DNA of 64,000 nt from Xaviernesmea oryzae (GCF_900109605.1 NZ_FOAM01000015.1:62001-126000), one strand, 5' to 3'. Positions 54,562 through 63,556 are shown, counted from the first letter of the stretch. The notes: generated from the sequence alone by a model not told the origin. Numbers and translations are program-made.

Positions 54562-55569
54562 TCAAATATCGAAATTGATCATCTGGCGCATCACCAGAAT
54601 GCCAAGGCTCATCCAGACGCCGGACGCGGCGAGGATCAGATGGCCACGCGTGTCCGAGAAGAGAATGGCGATGTAGCTCGGCGTCGTCAGATAGACGAGC
54701 AGCGCGACGATGAAGGGCAGGGCGCCGATGATCGTTGCCGAGGCCTTGGCCTCCATCGACATGGCCTGCACCTTGGCCTTCATCTTGCGCCGCTCGCGCA
54801 GCACCTTGGACAGATTGCCGATGGCTTCCGACAGATTGCCGCCGGCCTGGGCCTGGATTGTAACGACGATGGCAAAGAAGCTCACCTCGGCCAGCGGCAT
54901 GGTCTGGGCCATGCGCTGGCAGGCCTCGGGCACGCCCAGCCCGATCTGCTGTGCCTCGACCACGCGGCGAAACTCGCTTTTGACCGGCTCGCGCCCCTCA
55001 GACGCGATCATGCGTACGGCATCGGTCAGCGGCAGGCCGGATTTGACGGCGCGCACCATGGCGTCCAGCGCATTGGGAAATTCATCGAGAAACCGCCCCG
55101 TCCGGCGTCTGACGAGAAAGGCCAGGCCCCAGCGTGGCAGGCCAAGACCCATGGCAATAGCGGTGCCGAGGGCTGCGAGCATCTGCCCGGTCATGACCAG
55201 CACCACCAAGCCGGCCAGAAGACCGAAGGCCGCACCGCCGAGATGAAACTGCAGCGGGGTGATCGATAGGCCGGCCTGTGGCAGCCGCATCTTCACCGAG
55301 GCTTTCGAGGCAGACTTTTCCTGCTTCTTGCGTTCCAGCTCCTTCAGCGAGTCCTGGACCGATTTGCGCCGCTTGGACATTTCGTTCATGCGGTCGCGGG
55401 CCTGGCGCACCTTGGCGCGATCCGTCTCCGCAGCCTGCACCTTGCGCAGCCGGCTCTCGGTCTTCTTCTGCCGTTCGATCTGCGAAAACAGAAGCGCATA
55501 GGCAACGCCGCCTACGGCAACGGCAATCGACAGGCTGAGGAGAAGGACGGTGGGGTCGAGGCCGAACAT
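54562..55569 (-). CDS. tadB: TadB, type II secretion system F-domain pilus protein
   Basis: A 335-residue inner-membrane platform protein, partner of TadC and of the CpaF ATPase. It has an N-terminal membrane helix ('TVLLLSLSIAVAVGGVAYALL') and a long charged, probably coiled-coil stretch (about residues 30-85). A membrane pair, the T2SSF domain ('FPNALDAMVRAVKSGLPLTD', 'ISVFFAIVVTIQAQAGGNLSE'-like region) and C-terminal helices follow. It starts 5 bases after the cpaF stop, consistent with one transcript. Confidence 0.92.
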   Translation of the reverse strand: MFGLDPTVLLLSLSIAVAVGGVAYALLFSQIERQKKTESRLRKVQAAETDRAKVRQARDRMNEMSKRRKSVQDSLKELERKKQEKSASKASVKMRLPQAGLSITPLQFHLGGAAFGLLAGLVVLVMTGQMLAALGTAIAMGLGLPRWGLAFLVRRRTGRFLDEFPNALDAMVRAVKSGLPLTDAVRMIASEGREPVKSEFRRVVEAQQIGLGVPEACQRMAQTMPLAEVSFFAIVVTIQAQAGGNLSEAIGNLSKVLRERRKMKAKVQAMSMEAKASATIIGALPFIVALLVYLTTPSYIAILFSDTRGHLILAASGVWMSLGILVMRQMINFDI

Positions 55570-55574
55570 GGAGG

Positions 55575-57017
55575 CTAGTCCTTCGAGAGCGCGTCGAGGG
55601 CGGCCGCCAGCCGTTTGTCCTCGTTGAAATAGCGGGCCCGCTCCCAGAAGGCGGGGCGGCCGATCTTGGTGCCGACATGGCGGCCGATGATCCGTCCGCC
55701 GGCGTCCTCCCCGTCCATCTCGTAGCGCAGCAGGTCCTGCGTGATGATCACGTCGCCTTCCATGCCGATCACCTCGGTGATCTGGGTGATGCGGCGCGAG
55801 CCATCGCGCAGGCGCTGGGCCTGGATGATCACATCGACCGAGCCGGCGATGATTTCGCGCACGGTCTTGGCCGGCAGCGTATAGCCGCCCATGGCGATCA
55901 TCGATTCCATGCGGGCCAGCGCCTCGCGCGGAGTGTTGGCATGCAGCGTGCCCATGGAGCCGTCATGACCGGTGTTCATCGCCTGGAGCAGGTCGAAGAC
56001 CTCCGGTCCACGCACTTCGCCGACGATGATGCGTTCGGGCCGCATGCGCAGGCAGTTCTTGATCAGGTCGCGCATGGTCACCTCGCCCTCGCCCTCGATA
56101 TTGGGCGGGCGGGTTTCCAGCCGGACGACATGCGGCTGCTGCAACTGCAGCTCGGCCGTGTCCTCGCAGGTGATGATGCGCTCATCGGGATCGATGAAGG
56201 CGGTCAGGCAGTTGAGCAAGGTCGTCTTGCCCGACCCGGTGCCGCCCGAGATCAGCACATTGCAGCGGACACGGCCGATGATCTGCAGGAGCGTGGCGCC
56301 ATCCGGCGTGATCGCGCCGAAGCGCACGAGCTGATCGAGCTTCAGCTTGTCCTTCTTGAATTTGCGGATCGTCAGGGCCGTCCCGTCGACGGCGAGCGGA
56401 GGTGCGATGACGTTGACGCGGCTGCCGTCGGGCAGGCGCGCATCGCAGATCGGCGAGCTCTCATCGACGCGCCGGCCGACCTGGCTGACGATACGCTGAC
56501 AGATCGACAGCAGCTGGTTGTTGTCGCGAAAGCGGATCTCGCTCTCGATGGTCTTGCCGGCCACTTCGATGAACACCTGGCCGGCGCCATTGACCATGAT
56601 GTCGGCAATGTCGTCGCGCGCCAGCAGCGGCTCCAGCGGGCCATAGCCGAGCACGTCGTTGCAGATATCCTCGAGCAGCTCTTCCTGCTCGGCGATCGAC
56701 ATCGCGAAATTCTTGATGGTGATGATATCGTTGACGATATCGCGGATTTCCTCGCGCGCGCTTTCCGCGTCGAGCTTGGCAAGCTGCGAGAGGTCGATCG
56801 TGTCGATCAGCGCGGAAAAGACCTGCGCCTTGGTGCCGTAATAATCATCGTCGCGGGTGCGCCGGCGCACGGGCTCCGGCGGGCGTGGGGCGGGCTGCGT
56901 CTCGCGCACGGGCTCCGGCGCGGGAGGGGGCGACGGGCGTGCCGCTGCCGTGGCGGCCACCACCGGGCTGGCCGCATTGGGCTTTGCAAAGCCTTCACCT
57001 GCGCGTTTGCCAAACAT
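55575..57017 (-). CDS. cpaF: CpaF/TadA pilus assembly ATPase
   Basis: A 480-residue hexameric secretion ATPase (GspE/VirB11 superfamily) that powers Flp pilus extension and retraction. It has an N-terminal Pro/Ala/Arg-rich linker (about residues 15-55). The N-domain is 'EDICNDVLGYGPLEPLLARD', and Walker A is 'ISGGTGSGKTTLLN'. The Asp box 'RIITCEDTAELQLQQPHVV', Walker B 'RPERIIVGEVRGPEVFDLL' and His box 'NTGHDGSMGTLHANTP' are all complete. It is separated from cpaE by 252 bases, the second-largest gap in this operon. Confidence 0.95.
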   Translation of the reverse strand: MFGKRAGEGFAKPNAASPVVAATAAARPSPPPAPEPVRETQPAPRPPEPVRRRTRDDDYYGTKAQVFSALIDTIDLSQLAKLDAESAREEIRDIVNDIITIKNFAMSIAEQEELLEDICNDVLGYGPLEPLLARDDIADIMVNGAGQVFIEVAGKTIESEIRFRDNNQLLSICQRIVSQVGRRVDESSPICDARLPDGSRVNVIAPPLAVDGTALTIRKFKKDKLKLDQLVRFGAITPDGATLLQIIGRVRCNVLISGGTGSGKTTLLNCLTAFIDPDERIITCEDTAELQLQQPHVVRLETRPPNIEGEGEVTMRDLIKNCLRMRPERIIVGEVRGPEVFDLLQAMNTGHDGSMGTLHANTPREALARMESMIAMGGYTLPAKTVREIIAGSVDVIIQAQRLRDGSRRITQITEVIGMEGDVIITQDLLRYEMDGEDAGGRIIGRHVGTKIGRPAFWERARYFNEDKRLAAALDALSKD

Positions 57018-57269
57018 CGTCCGTTTCTCGCTTCATCCTGGCCACCCTTGCCGATCCGGCATGGCATGGCGCGTCAGTCCTCTGGCCGGCGAGCGGCGCA
57101 TGCCGTTCCCGCTGTCGTTCCTCACGCCATGCCGCGCGCACCGAAAGATCGCGTCACAGCTACGGCTTCCATGTCTCGCCGGGCTGGCCGCACCGCCTGT
57201 GCGATCTGCGGCAGGCATGGTGCCGGTTGGCGCAGCGCGAAGGCGGCTTTTGCCCGACATCATGATGAC
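57018..57269. other. Unusual gap between cpaE and cpaF
   Basis: These 252 bases interrupt an otherwise tightly packed operon. An in-frame-looking 76-codon minus-strand frame begins 6 bases after the cpaE stop. It is Arg/Gly/Ala-rich, lacks a ribosome site and resembles no known domain, so it is not called. A secondary promoter for cpaF-tadB-tadC is possible. Confidence 0.4.
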
Positions 57270-58544
57270 TTAACGCCGGCGCAGCGCCTCCAGCATGCCG
57301 GCAAGCTTGGCCTTTTTCGCTCTCTTGGCGGTCGTCCGGCCGGTCAGAAGATGGGCAAGCTGGGCAAACGTTTCGGCAGCCGGCGCCTTGCGGTCGGTCT
57401 CCGCGATCATCCGGCCGCTATTGGCCGCCTGGCCGAACAGCACGGCGTCGAAGGGAAGGATGGCTGCCGGCTCGATTTCGAGCGATTCGGAGAAATCGGT
57501 GGGAGAGACCTCCGGTCGCTTCGGCATGCCAACCTGGTTCAGGATGAAATGCGGCGACTTGTCGTTCGGCCGCAACTTGCGCACGATGTCGACCATGTTC
57601 TTGGCATTGCGCAGATTGGCCAGATCCGGCGTGGCAACGATGACCAGTTCGTCGGCGCTTGACAGAACCTGGCGGGTCCAGTCGTTCCAGGCATGCGGCA
57701 CGTCCAGCACCGAGACGGGTGCTGCGCGCTGCAGCGTGTCCATCAGCGGCGTGAAGCTATCCCCTTGAAAGTCATAGGTACGGTCGAGCATGGAGGGCGC
57801 TGCCAGCAACGACAGATGGTCGGAGCATTTGGTCAGCAGACGGTCGAGGAAAACCTCGTCCAGGCGCTCGGGCGAAAAGACCGCCTCCACCATGCCCTGG
57901 GGTGGGTCCTGGTCGAAGTTGATATTGGCCGTGCCATAGGCAAGGTCGAGGTCGGCGATGATGACCTCGGTGGAAAACAGGCTGGAAATGCCATAGGCAC
58001 AATTATGCGCGAGGGTCGATGAGCCGACGCCGCCCTTGGCGCCGATGAAGGCGATGGTGCGGCCGAGCGGTTCGGCATCGGGATCGACGAAGATGGCGGA
58101 GATCGCGGCAAGAATCTCCGCCATGCCGACCGGCATCACCAGATATTCGGAAATGCCGTTGCGCATCAGCTCGCGATAAAGGGAAATATCGTTATGCCGG
58201 CCGATGATGACCACCTTTGTGCTGGGGTCGCAGACCGCAGCCAGCGGCGCAAGCTCCTGCAGCAGATGGCGCGGCTCGGTCGACGTTTCCAGGATGATCA
58301 GATTGGGGGTGGCGATGCTGGCGAACATATTGGCCGCCGCCGCCACGCCGCCGCGGTTGATCTTCAGGCTGACCTTGGCCATGCGCCGGTCTCGGCCGCA
58401 GGCCTCCATGATCGCCTGGCTTGCATCGCTTTCGCAAAAGGCGTGCACGGAAATGCGCGGCAGCGGGCGCAAGGCGCCCAGCTCCTCGCCACCGGGTGCG
58501 TCCGCCGGGTCTTGGCTGTCGATCGCATAGTCAATCGCGTTCAT
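57270..58544 (-). CDS. cpaE: CpaE/TadZ pilus-localising ParA/MinD-like protein
   Basis: A 424-residue protein that places the Tad machinery in the cell. The N-terminal atypical receiver domain (about residues 30-150) has 'LIILETSTEPRHLLQELAPL' and 'SEYLVMPVGMAEIL'. The C-terminal MinD/ParA-like ATPase has a deviant P-loop 'FIGAKGGVGSSTLAHN', 'VIIADLDLAYGTANINF' and 'DVPHAWNDWTRQVLSSAD'. The start ATG 58544 has GGAG seven bases before it; the longer frame upstream overlaps cpaD and is not conserved. It lies 22 bases after cpaD. Confidence 0.92.
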   Translation of the reverse strand: MNAIDYAIDSQDPADAPGGEELGALRPLPRISVHAFCESDASQAIMEACGRDRRMAKVSLKINRGGVAAAANMFASIATPNLIILETSTEPRHLLQELAPLAAVCDPSTKVVIIGRHNDISLYRELMRNGISEYLVMPVGMAEILAAISAIFVDPDAEPLGRTIAFIGAKGGVGSSTLAHNCAYGISSLFSTEVIIADLDLAYGTANINFDQDPPQGMVEAVFSPERLDEVFLDRLLTKCSDHLSLLAAPSMLDRTYDFQGDSFTPLMDTLQRAAPVSVLDVPHAWNDWTRQVLSSADELVIVATPDLANLRNAKNMVDIVRKLRPNDKSPHFILNQVGMPKRPEVSPTDFSESLEIEPAAILPFDAVLFGQAANSGRMIAETDRKAPAAETFAQLAHLLTGRTTAKRAKKAKLAGMLEALRRR

Positions 58545-58566
58545 CGTCCGCTCCAAGCGAGGCTCG

Positions 58567-59286
58567 TCAATTGCCGGTGGTAAAGGTGATGGTGGTGCCG
58601 GTGCCCGACTTGATGCCGCGATAGTCGCTGATCGCCTGCTCGCGCCGCGCCGTGTCGATCGGCGACATGGCGCGCGGTGCCAGCAGATCCATCGGATTGG
58701 CGACCTGGGCTGCCAGATTGGACTGGCTGGCACAGCCGAAATTCTCGTAATTGCGGTTCTCAGCCGTATCCAGCACCAGATCCTTCGGCCATCTGCCGCA
58801 GGGCCCGGTCTTGGCGGTGACCGCATTGTAGCTCAGGCGGATCGGCGCGGCGTCGCCCGTGGCCTGTGCCTGATAGCGGGTTTCGACGATCTTGCCGGCA
58901 GGAACCCCGGCGCTTGCCAGCGTGGCGCGCACATCGCGCTTGATAGACGACAGGGCAAAGCCGTTCGGGCCGCCTTGGGCCACCATCATCAGCACCGGGC
59001 CAGAGGACGAGGCGAGATAATCATTGGCAAAGCCCTTGATCACGTCGCGCGCGCCGACCGTCAGCCTGTGGTCACCTGCCGACAGCGGCACGTCGAGCGC
59101 ATGCTCGGCTTCCGCAATGACGATCGGATGGCGGGTGCGATAATCGTCCGGCAGCGAGCCTGTGGTGGTTGCGTCGCGATTGGCGCAGCCCGCCAGAAGC
59201 GACACGAGGCCAAGCGCCAGAGCAAAAGAGGGAGCAAGCGCCGTGCGGGACGACGGAATGATCAGGGAGAGCCGTAGAGGGGTCAT
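58567..59286 (-). CDS. cpaD: CpaD pilus assembly lipoprotein
   Basis: A 239-residue periplasmic/outer-membrane lipoprotein that supports the CpaC secretin. The signal peptide ends in LAGC with lipidated Cys34. The body has the CpaD features 'YRTRHPIVIAEAEHALDVPL', 'LSYNAVTAKTGPCGRWPKDL' and 'NYENFGCASQSNLAAQVANP', with a probable disulfide pair. Length fits the family (about 220-240). It starts 12 bases after the cpaC stop. Confidence 0.92.
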   Translation of the reverse strand: MTPLRLSLIIPSSRTALAPSFALALGLVSLLAGCANRDATTTGSLPDDYRTRHPIVIAEAEHALDVPLSAGDHRLTVGARDVIKGFANDYLASSSGPVLMMVAQGGPNGFALSSIKRDVRATLASAGVPAGKIVETRYQAQATGDAAPIRLSYNAVTAKTGPCGRWPKDLVLDTAENRNYENFGCASQSNLAAQVANPMDLLAPRAMSPIDTARREQAISDYRGIKSGTGTTITFTTGN

Positions 59287-59298
59287 ATCCGTTCCCGC

Positions 59299-60837
59299 TT
59301 ACTTATAGATGAAGCCGACATTGCCGTGATAGGTGCCCGCCGGCGCGGCGGCCTGGCGGTTGCCATAGAGGCGATTGACCGTGCCGAGGAAGTAGCCGGA
59401 GATATCGCCCGTCGGGTCGAAATTGTCGTCCGGGCGCGAGATCGCGCTGCGCGCCACCGGCTTGACCAGATAGGGCGTGGCGATGATCACCAGCTCGGTT
59501 TCGTTGCGCACGAAATCCTTGCTGCGGAACAGCGTGCCGAGAACCGGGATCTTGGAGGCGCCCGGCAGCCCCGACATGGCCTGGCGGATATTGTCCTGCA
59601 CCAGGCCGCCAATGACGATCGATCCGCCGGACGGCAGCTCGACGCTGGTCTTGGCATTGCGCTTGCGCAGAGACAGATAGGTCTGGCCGGGCACGCGGGT
59701 GGTGTTGCCGTTGACGACGGAGGCCTCGAAGGTCGGTTCGGAGACGCTGGTCTCGATATCCAGGCTGATGCGGCCGGGGCCGAGCACGACGGGGGTGAAA
59801 TTCAGGCCGATGCCATATTCCACCGTCTCGCTGCTGCGGGTGATCTTGCCGTCCTCGTCGATCTCCTGCGAATTCGGCAGGCGATATTCGCCGCCGACGG
59901 AAAATTCCGCCGACTTGCCGGAGATCGCCGTCAGCGAGGGCTCAGCCAGCGTGCGCATGACACCGGCCTGCTCCATGGCGTTGAGATAGCTGGCGAAGTT
60001 CAGCCCGCTATGGCCGATCGCACCTGTGATCGCGGAGGCGACAGGGTTGATGGCGTCACCCAGATTGGTCGGATTGCGGAAGGTGATGCCATTGCCGCTG
60101 TCGCTGGTGACCGAGCCGGAAAAGCCGAGCTGCTTGAGCACCTGGCGCGAGACCTCGGCCACCGTCACCTTGAGGGTCACCTGGTCCTCGCCGTCGATCT
60201 TCAGGAGATTGACGATCTGGCTTTCCTGGCGCCGCTCGGCATAGATCGCCGCATCGCCATTGCTGCCTTGGGCGGTGATGTTGCGCGTCGTCGCCTCACC
60301 ACCTTTAAGAAAAGCCTGGGCAAGCTCGACGGCACGGGTGCTATCGAGCGGCGTGCGCACGGTGCCCGTCAGCACGATATTGTCCGAGACGATTTCCACG
60401 CGGATATCGGATTCGGGCAGGAAGCGACGCAGATTGGTCTCAAGCCCGGCAATGTCACGTTCGACCTCGAGGTCGAGGGTAACGATTTCACGGCCGCCTG
60501 CGCCGAAGATGAAGATATTGGTCTGGCCCACCGCCTTGCCGAAGAGATAGATGCGCCGGGCCGTGCGGGTGATGGCGTCGGCCATGCTGGGATCGGCCAC
60601 CAGGAGATCCTGCGCATCCTCGGGCAGATCGACCACCAGCGCCTTGTTGAGGCCGAGCTTGACGGTCTTCTTCATGCCGGGGCCGGCATCCGTCACGCGC
60701 AGCACGCTCTGCCCGGCAAAGGCAGGCTGCGGGGCGAAGGGGGCACCCGTCAGGGCGACGAGAAGGGCGAGGCCACCGGCGGTGCTCCGGCGAAGGCGAT
60801 GTGCGATCCGTGTCACGATGAGGTTCCGTTTGCGCAT
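59299..60837 (-). CDS. cpaC: CpaC/RcpA pilus secretin
   Basis: A 512-residue outer-membrane secretin through which the Flp pilus leaves the cell. The signal peptide ends about residue 41 ('PQPAFA'). The N-terminal pilus-secretin domain (about 55-130) has 'KTVKLGLNKALVVDLPEDAQ'. A BON-like domain follows ('VSDNIVLTGTVRTPLDSTRA'). The secretin core has 'VTLKVTVAEVSRQVLKQLGF', 'VELPSGGSIVIGGLVQD' and 'FVRNETELVIIATPYLV'. The start ATG 60837 shares one base with the cpaB stop (TGATG), which suggests translational coupling. Confidence 0.94.
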   Translation of the reverse strand: MRKRNLIVTRIAHRLRRSTAGGLALLVALTGAPFAPQPAFAGQSVLRVTDAGPGMKKTVKLGLNKALVVDLPEDAQDLLVADPSMADAITRTARRIYLFGKAVGQTNIFIFGAGGREIVTLDLEVERDIAGLETNLRRFLPESDIRVEIVSDNIVLTGTVRTPLDSTRAVELAQAFLKGGEATTRNITAQGSNGDAAIYAERRQESQIVNLLKIDGEDQVTLKVTVAEVSRQVLKQLGFSGSVTSDSGNGITFRNPTNLGDAINPVASAITGAIGHSGLNFASYLNAMEQAGVMRTLAEPSLTAISGKSAEFSVGGEYRLPNSQEIDEDGKITRSSETVEYGIGLNFTPVVLGPGRISLDIETSVSEPTFEASVVNGNTTRVPGQTYLSLRKRNAKTSVELPSGGSIVIGGLVQDNIRQAMSGLPGASKIPVLGTLFRSKDFVRNETELVIIATPYLVKPVARSAISRPDDNFDPTGDISGYFLGTVNRLYGNRQAAAPAGTYHGNVGFIYK

Positions 60838-61646
60838 CAATGTGCCATGCTCGACGTGGTTGTCTGGTCGGTGGTGACGATCGTGCCCGACTTGATCACC
60901 TGGACCGTCGAGCGGTCGCCGCCGCTGAGAAGGTGTTCGGACACCTCGGTGTCGGGCTCCTGGGCATCGGCAAGGCTGCGCAAGGCCAGCGACAGGCGCT
61001 CGGCCATCTGCTGGGCGACGCTGATGATCTTGGCCTGGTCGGGCGTCAGCTCCAGCGTGGCCGTCGTGCCGACCACGGCTTTGGTACCGTCATGCGCCTC
61101 CTCGATCTGCTGATCGATGGCGAGAACGCGGATGTTCGACAGAACGGCCTCGGTGCTGTAGGCGCCTGCCTCGCTCTTGCGCACCATGATCACGTCGACC
61201 CGGTCATTCGGCAGGATGAAGCCGCCGGCACCGGTCGCCACGGTGATGTTGGTGGCCACCGCACGCTTGCCCGCCGGCAGCAGCGAGGACAGGATGCGGC
61301 TGGAGCTATCGGCGATCTTTTCCGCGCGCAGCGGTTCGCCCGAAAAGAGCGGAAGGCGGACGACGGCGCCCGTCAGCTCGTTCAGTGCGCCGGGGCGAAC
61401 GTCCTGGGTGATCAGGCCCTCGGCCAGGCCGTCCTTCGGCCAGTCCATCCAGCGCAGATCGGCTGCCGTCAGGCGCGCGCCGACAGGCATGCTGCGGGTG
61501 GAGACGAGAACGCTGGCCGTCGGCGCGCGCTCCACGACCTTCTCCGAGATCACCGTCTCCGTGCCCTTGAGATTGAGCGCGAGCACCCCCGCCAAGCCCG
61601 CCGAGGCAACGGCCACCGCCATGATGATGATGCGCACGGGTTTCAT
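60837..61646 (-). CDS. cpaB: CpaB/RcpC pilus assembly protein
   Basis: A 269-residue periplasmic protein anchored by one N-terminal helix ('IIIMAVAVASAGLAGVLALN'). The SAF domain (about residues 42-105) has 'VLVSTRSMPVGARLTAADLR'. The RcpC/CpaB domain has 'GFILPNDRVDVIMVRKS' and 'LSNIRVLAIDQQI'. It is thought to act with the secretin and peptidoglycan during pilus assembly. It has 286 bases before it, where an inverted repeat GCTTAC-N7-GTAAGC (61672-61690) lies 25 bases upstream of the start. A second promoter could therefore sit here. Confidence 0.92.
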   Translation of the reverse strand: MKPVRIIIMAVAVASAGLAGVLALNLKGTETVISEKVVERAPTASVLVSTRSMPVGARLTAADLRWMDWPKDGLAEGLITQDVRPGALNELTGAVVRLPLFSGEPLRAEKIADSSSRILSSLLPAGKRAVATNITVATGAGGFILPNDRVDVIMVRKSEAGAYSTEAVLSNIRVLAIDQQIEEAHDGTKAVVGTTATLELTPDQAKIISVAQQMAERLSLALRSLADAQEPDTEVSEHLLSGGDRSTVQVIKSGTIVTTDQTTTSSMAH

Positions 61647-61932
61647 GGAGTTCGGTCCACCGATCTGAATCGCTTACGTTAGCTGTAAGCATCGTTCGGA
61701 TTGGTGTAATTATGGTTAATGAAACACTGACGCGGACCTCATTTATTAAGTTTTGACGAACAGGCAGGCGCCTGCATCGGCTGCTCGACACAGTTTCATA
61801 GTTTTTGGGAGGGTCGGCAGGCAGGGTCTGGCACAGGGCAAGCGCATATCCGGCTCAACAGGCAGCCATGGCGGCAGCCGATGCCCGCAGCGCATTCTTC
61901 AAAAGCTGGACGTCGAGAGGGCCGGCTGGCCT

Positions 61933-62448
61933 TTAACCGGCGCTGGCGCCAAGGGCTGCCAGCATCAGCGGCGAGGTGGGATAGGCAAGGAAGCCGCCGA
62001 GCGCGATGGCGATCCCATAGGGGATCTTGCCGTCGGCATCGAAGCTCGCCGGAAGCTGCAGGCCGCAGGCTGCGAGCACGCCTTGCTGACGGCGCAGAAG
62101 CAGGATGACGACAGCCAGCGCGCCACCGCAAAAGGCGACCAGCAGCATGTAGTCGATGAGCGACTGGTTCAGACCGAACCAGACGGCCGAGGCTGTCAGG
62201 AGCTTGGCATCGCCCCCGCCCATGGTGTTGAGCGAAAACAAGAGGAAGGCGATGGCGAAGACCAGGAGGCCGGCAGCCAGATGCAGGCCGATGTCCACCA
62301 GGCCCATGCCGCTCGCCGGGCCGACGAGGAGAAAGGCAAGGAGCAGGATCACCGAGACCCGGTTCGGAATCGTCATCGTGAAGAGATCGGTCAGCGCCGC
62401 AATGGCCAGGCAGAGAGGCACGATGATGAAAATGGCGGCCTGGATCAT
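61933..62448 (-). CDS. cpaA: CpaA/TadV prepilin peptidase
   Basis: A 171-residue type IV prepilin peptidase, an aspartic protease in the inner membrane that trims Flp pilin leaders. It consists mainly of membrane helices. The catalytic aspartates are Asp21 ('AALTDLFTMTIPN') and Asp80 in the GxGD-like 'MGGGDAKLL'. The N-methyltransferase part of GspO/PilD is absent, as usual for TadV. It lies 267 bases after the pilin genes, leaving room for a stem (CCCCTGG...CCAGGGG) that may set pilin mRNA levels above the rest. Confidence 0.92.
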   Translation of the reverse strand: MIQAAIFIIVPLCLAIAALTDLFTMTIPNRVSVILLLAFLLVGPASGMGLVDIGLHLAAGLLVFAIAFLLFSLNTMGGGDAKLLTASAVWFGLNQSLIDYMLLVAFCGGALAVVILLLRRQQGVLAACGLQLPASFDADGKIPYGIAIALGGFLAYPTSPLMLAALGASAG

Positions 62449-62715
62449 GGCGGCGAAGTCCTACGGCGCGCATGCGCCCCTGTTTCGACACGTGCCGACG
62501 AGGCGGCACGCAGATGGTCATGCGGTCCGAGCCGCCCGTTTTCCTTGCGGCCGACGATGCGTGGGCGCGTCGAGCCATGGCATCAGCGCTGGACGGGGGC
62601 CGGCTTCAGGGCACCAGTCTGGCCATCAAGACTGAAGAAATCGGAAATTGTGGGATCTTGTTCGGCCAGACGGCGGCCCCTGGCCTCAAATGGCAAAAGC
62701 GCCGCAGACCAGGGG

Positions 62716-62886
62716 TCACGGCGCTTTCTGAATGTCTGCCAGCTTGGTAAAGGTGTTGTTCAGCTCGCCGCTGACGGCGCCCAAGCCGCCAACCAGCACA
62801 AGTCCGATCAGGCCGGCGATCAGAGCATATTCGATCACCGTCCCACCATCGCGCTGTCTGCCAAGGCGTGCCAGCACGCCCTGCAT
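62716..62886 (-). CDS. Flp-type pilin, divergent third copy
   Basis: A 56-residue pilin with a short basic leader, 'MQGVLARLGRQRDG', then the hydrophobic core 'GTVIEYALIAGLIGLVLVGG'. The Flp motif with Glu at +5 and Tyr at +6 is kept if cleavage is after the first Gly of GG. It differs clearly from the other two pilins (GTVIEYALI against ATAIEYGLI) and ends 'LADIQKAP' instead of 'LGNNS'. Its ATG shares one base with the stop of the pilin upstream (TGATG). It could be a minor pilin. The frame is short and easily missed. Confidence 0.85.
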   Translation of the reverse strand: MQGVLARLGRQRDGGTVIEYALIAGLIGLVLVGGLGAVSGELNNTFTKLADIQKAP

Positions 62887-63059
62887 CAGCTGTTGTTCCC
62901 GAGCGTATCTTTGAGGTTGGTGAAGGTGGTGTTGAGCTGGGTGCCGAGCGCCTTGGCGCCACCGATCAGGGCCACCGAGATCAAGGCGGCGATCAGGCCA
63001 TATTCAATGGCCGTCGCGCCGGAGCGATCCTTGAGAAACTGCGCGAAGAGCTGTGCCAT
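62886..63059 (-). CDS. Flp-type major pilin, second copy
   Basis: A 57-residue pilin, 'MAQLFAQFLKDRSG' leader followed by 'ATAIEYGLIAALISVALIGG' and a C-terminus almost identical to the third gene ('GTQLNTTFTNLKDTLGNNS'). The Gly/Ala cleavage site with Glu +5 is the CpaA/TadV substrate motif. It lies between two other pilin genes and overlaps each by one base in TGATG. The near identity to its neighbour shows a recent tandem duplication. Confidence 0.9.
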   Translation of the reverse strand: MAQLFAQFLKDRSGATAIEYGLIAALISVALIGGAKALGTQLNTTFTNLKDTLGNNS

Positions 63060-63232
63060 CAGCTATTGTTCCCGAGCGTGTTCTTCAGGTTGGTGAAGGT
63101 GGTGTTGAGCTGGGTGCCGAGTGCCTTGGCGCCGCCGATCAGGGCGACAGAGATCAGCGCGGCGATCAGGCCGTATTCAATAGCCGTCGCCCCGGACTCG
63201 TCCTTCACGAAACGGGCGAAAAGTTTGGTCAT
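63059..63232 (-). CDS. Flp-type major pilin, first copy (ctpA/pilA type)
   Basis: A 57-residue pilin at the promoter end of the pilus operon. Leader 'MTKLFARFVKDESG', then 'ATAIEYGLIAALISVALIGG' and 'LNTTFTNLKNTLGNNS'. The start ATG 63232 is chosen because the leader then has the normal length; an upstream in-frame start (63277) adds 15 unrelated residues. Gly(-1), Glu(+5) and Tyr(+6) are all present. It is likely the most expressed pilin. Its stop codon shares a base with the next start. Confidence 0.93.
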   Translation of the reverse strand: MTKLFARFVKDESGATAIEYGLIAALISVALIGGAKALGTQLNTTFTNLKNTLGNNS

Positions 63233-63556
63233 GACTCGTCTCCTGGATTGTCTCATACTCTCGCAAGACCGTGACAACAGCGGTTGTTCGGTTAGTCGTG
63301 ACTTTAATGTGGGTCGATTTCGATCGGCTTAAGCCAAAAGGTGAATCAAAGCTTAAGGCTTTTCCACCCTCCCCGCATTTTGATAGGTCGGTGTGCGGCG
63401 TCGGGCCGATAAAACCCGAAACACGGCAAAATGGCACCGTTCGATGCGGTGGCCGTGCTCTTTTGATTAAGATTTCATTTACCAAGATGGACGACACTGA
63501 CAGGACGAAGGAAGCCTGCCCGGCCCTTTGATGTCCATGTTTGGGAAAGACGCCGC
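63233..63556. other. Divergent promoter region of the pilus locus
   Basis: These 324 bases lie between the pilin operon and the secretin-N-domain gene. They are AT-richer than the genes, with the palindrome GGCTTAAGCC near 63330 and a second AGCTTAAGGC about 20 bases later. The spaced TTAA elements are reminiscent of regulator half-sites, but I cannot assign CtrA or another protein. No small gene is supported. Confidence 0.5.

Noticed and set aside
57033-57263. 76-codon minus-strand frame between cpaE and cpaF
   Set aside because: No ribosome site, strongly Arg/Gly/Ala-biased, no similarity to a pilus protein.
62472-62750. 92-codon + strand frame between cpaA and the pilins
   Set aside because: It overlaps the divergent pilin gene on the other strand, has no ribosome site and no recognisable domain.
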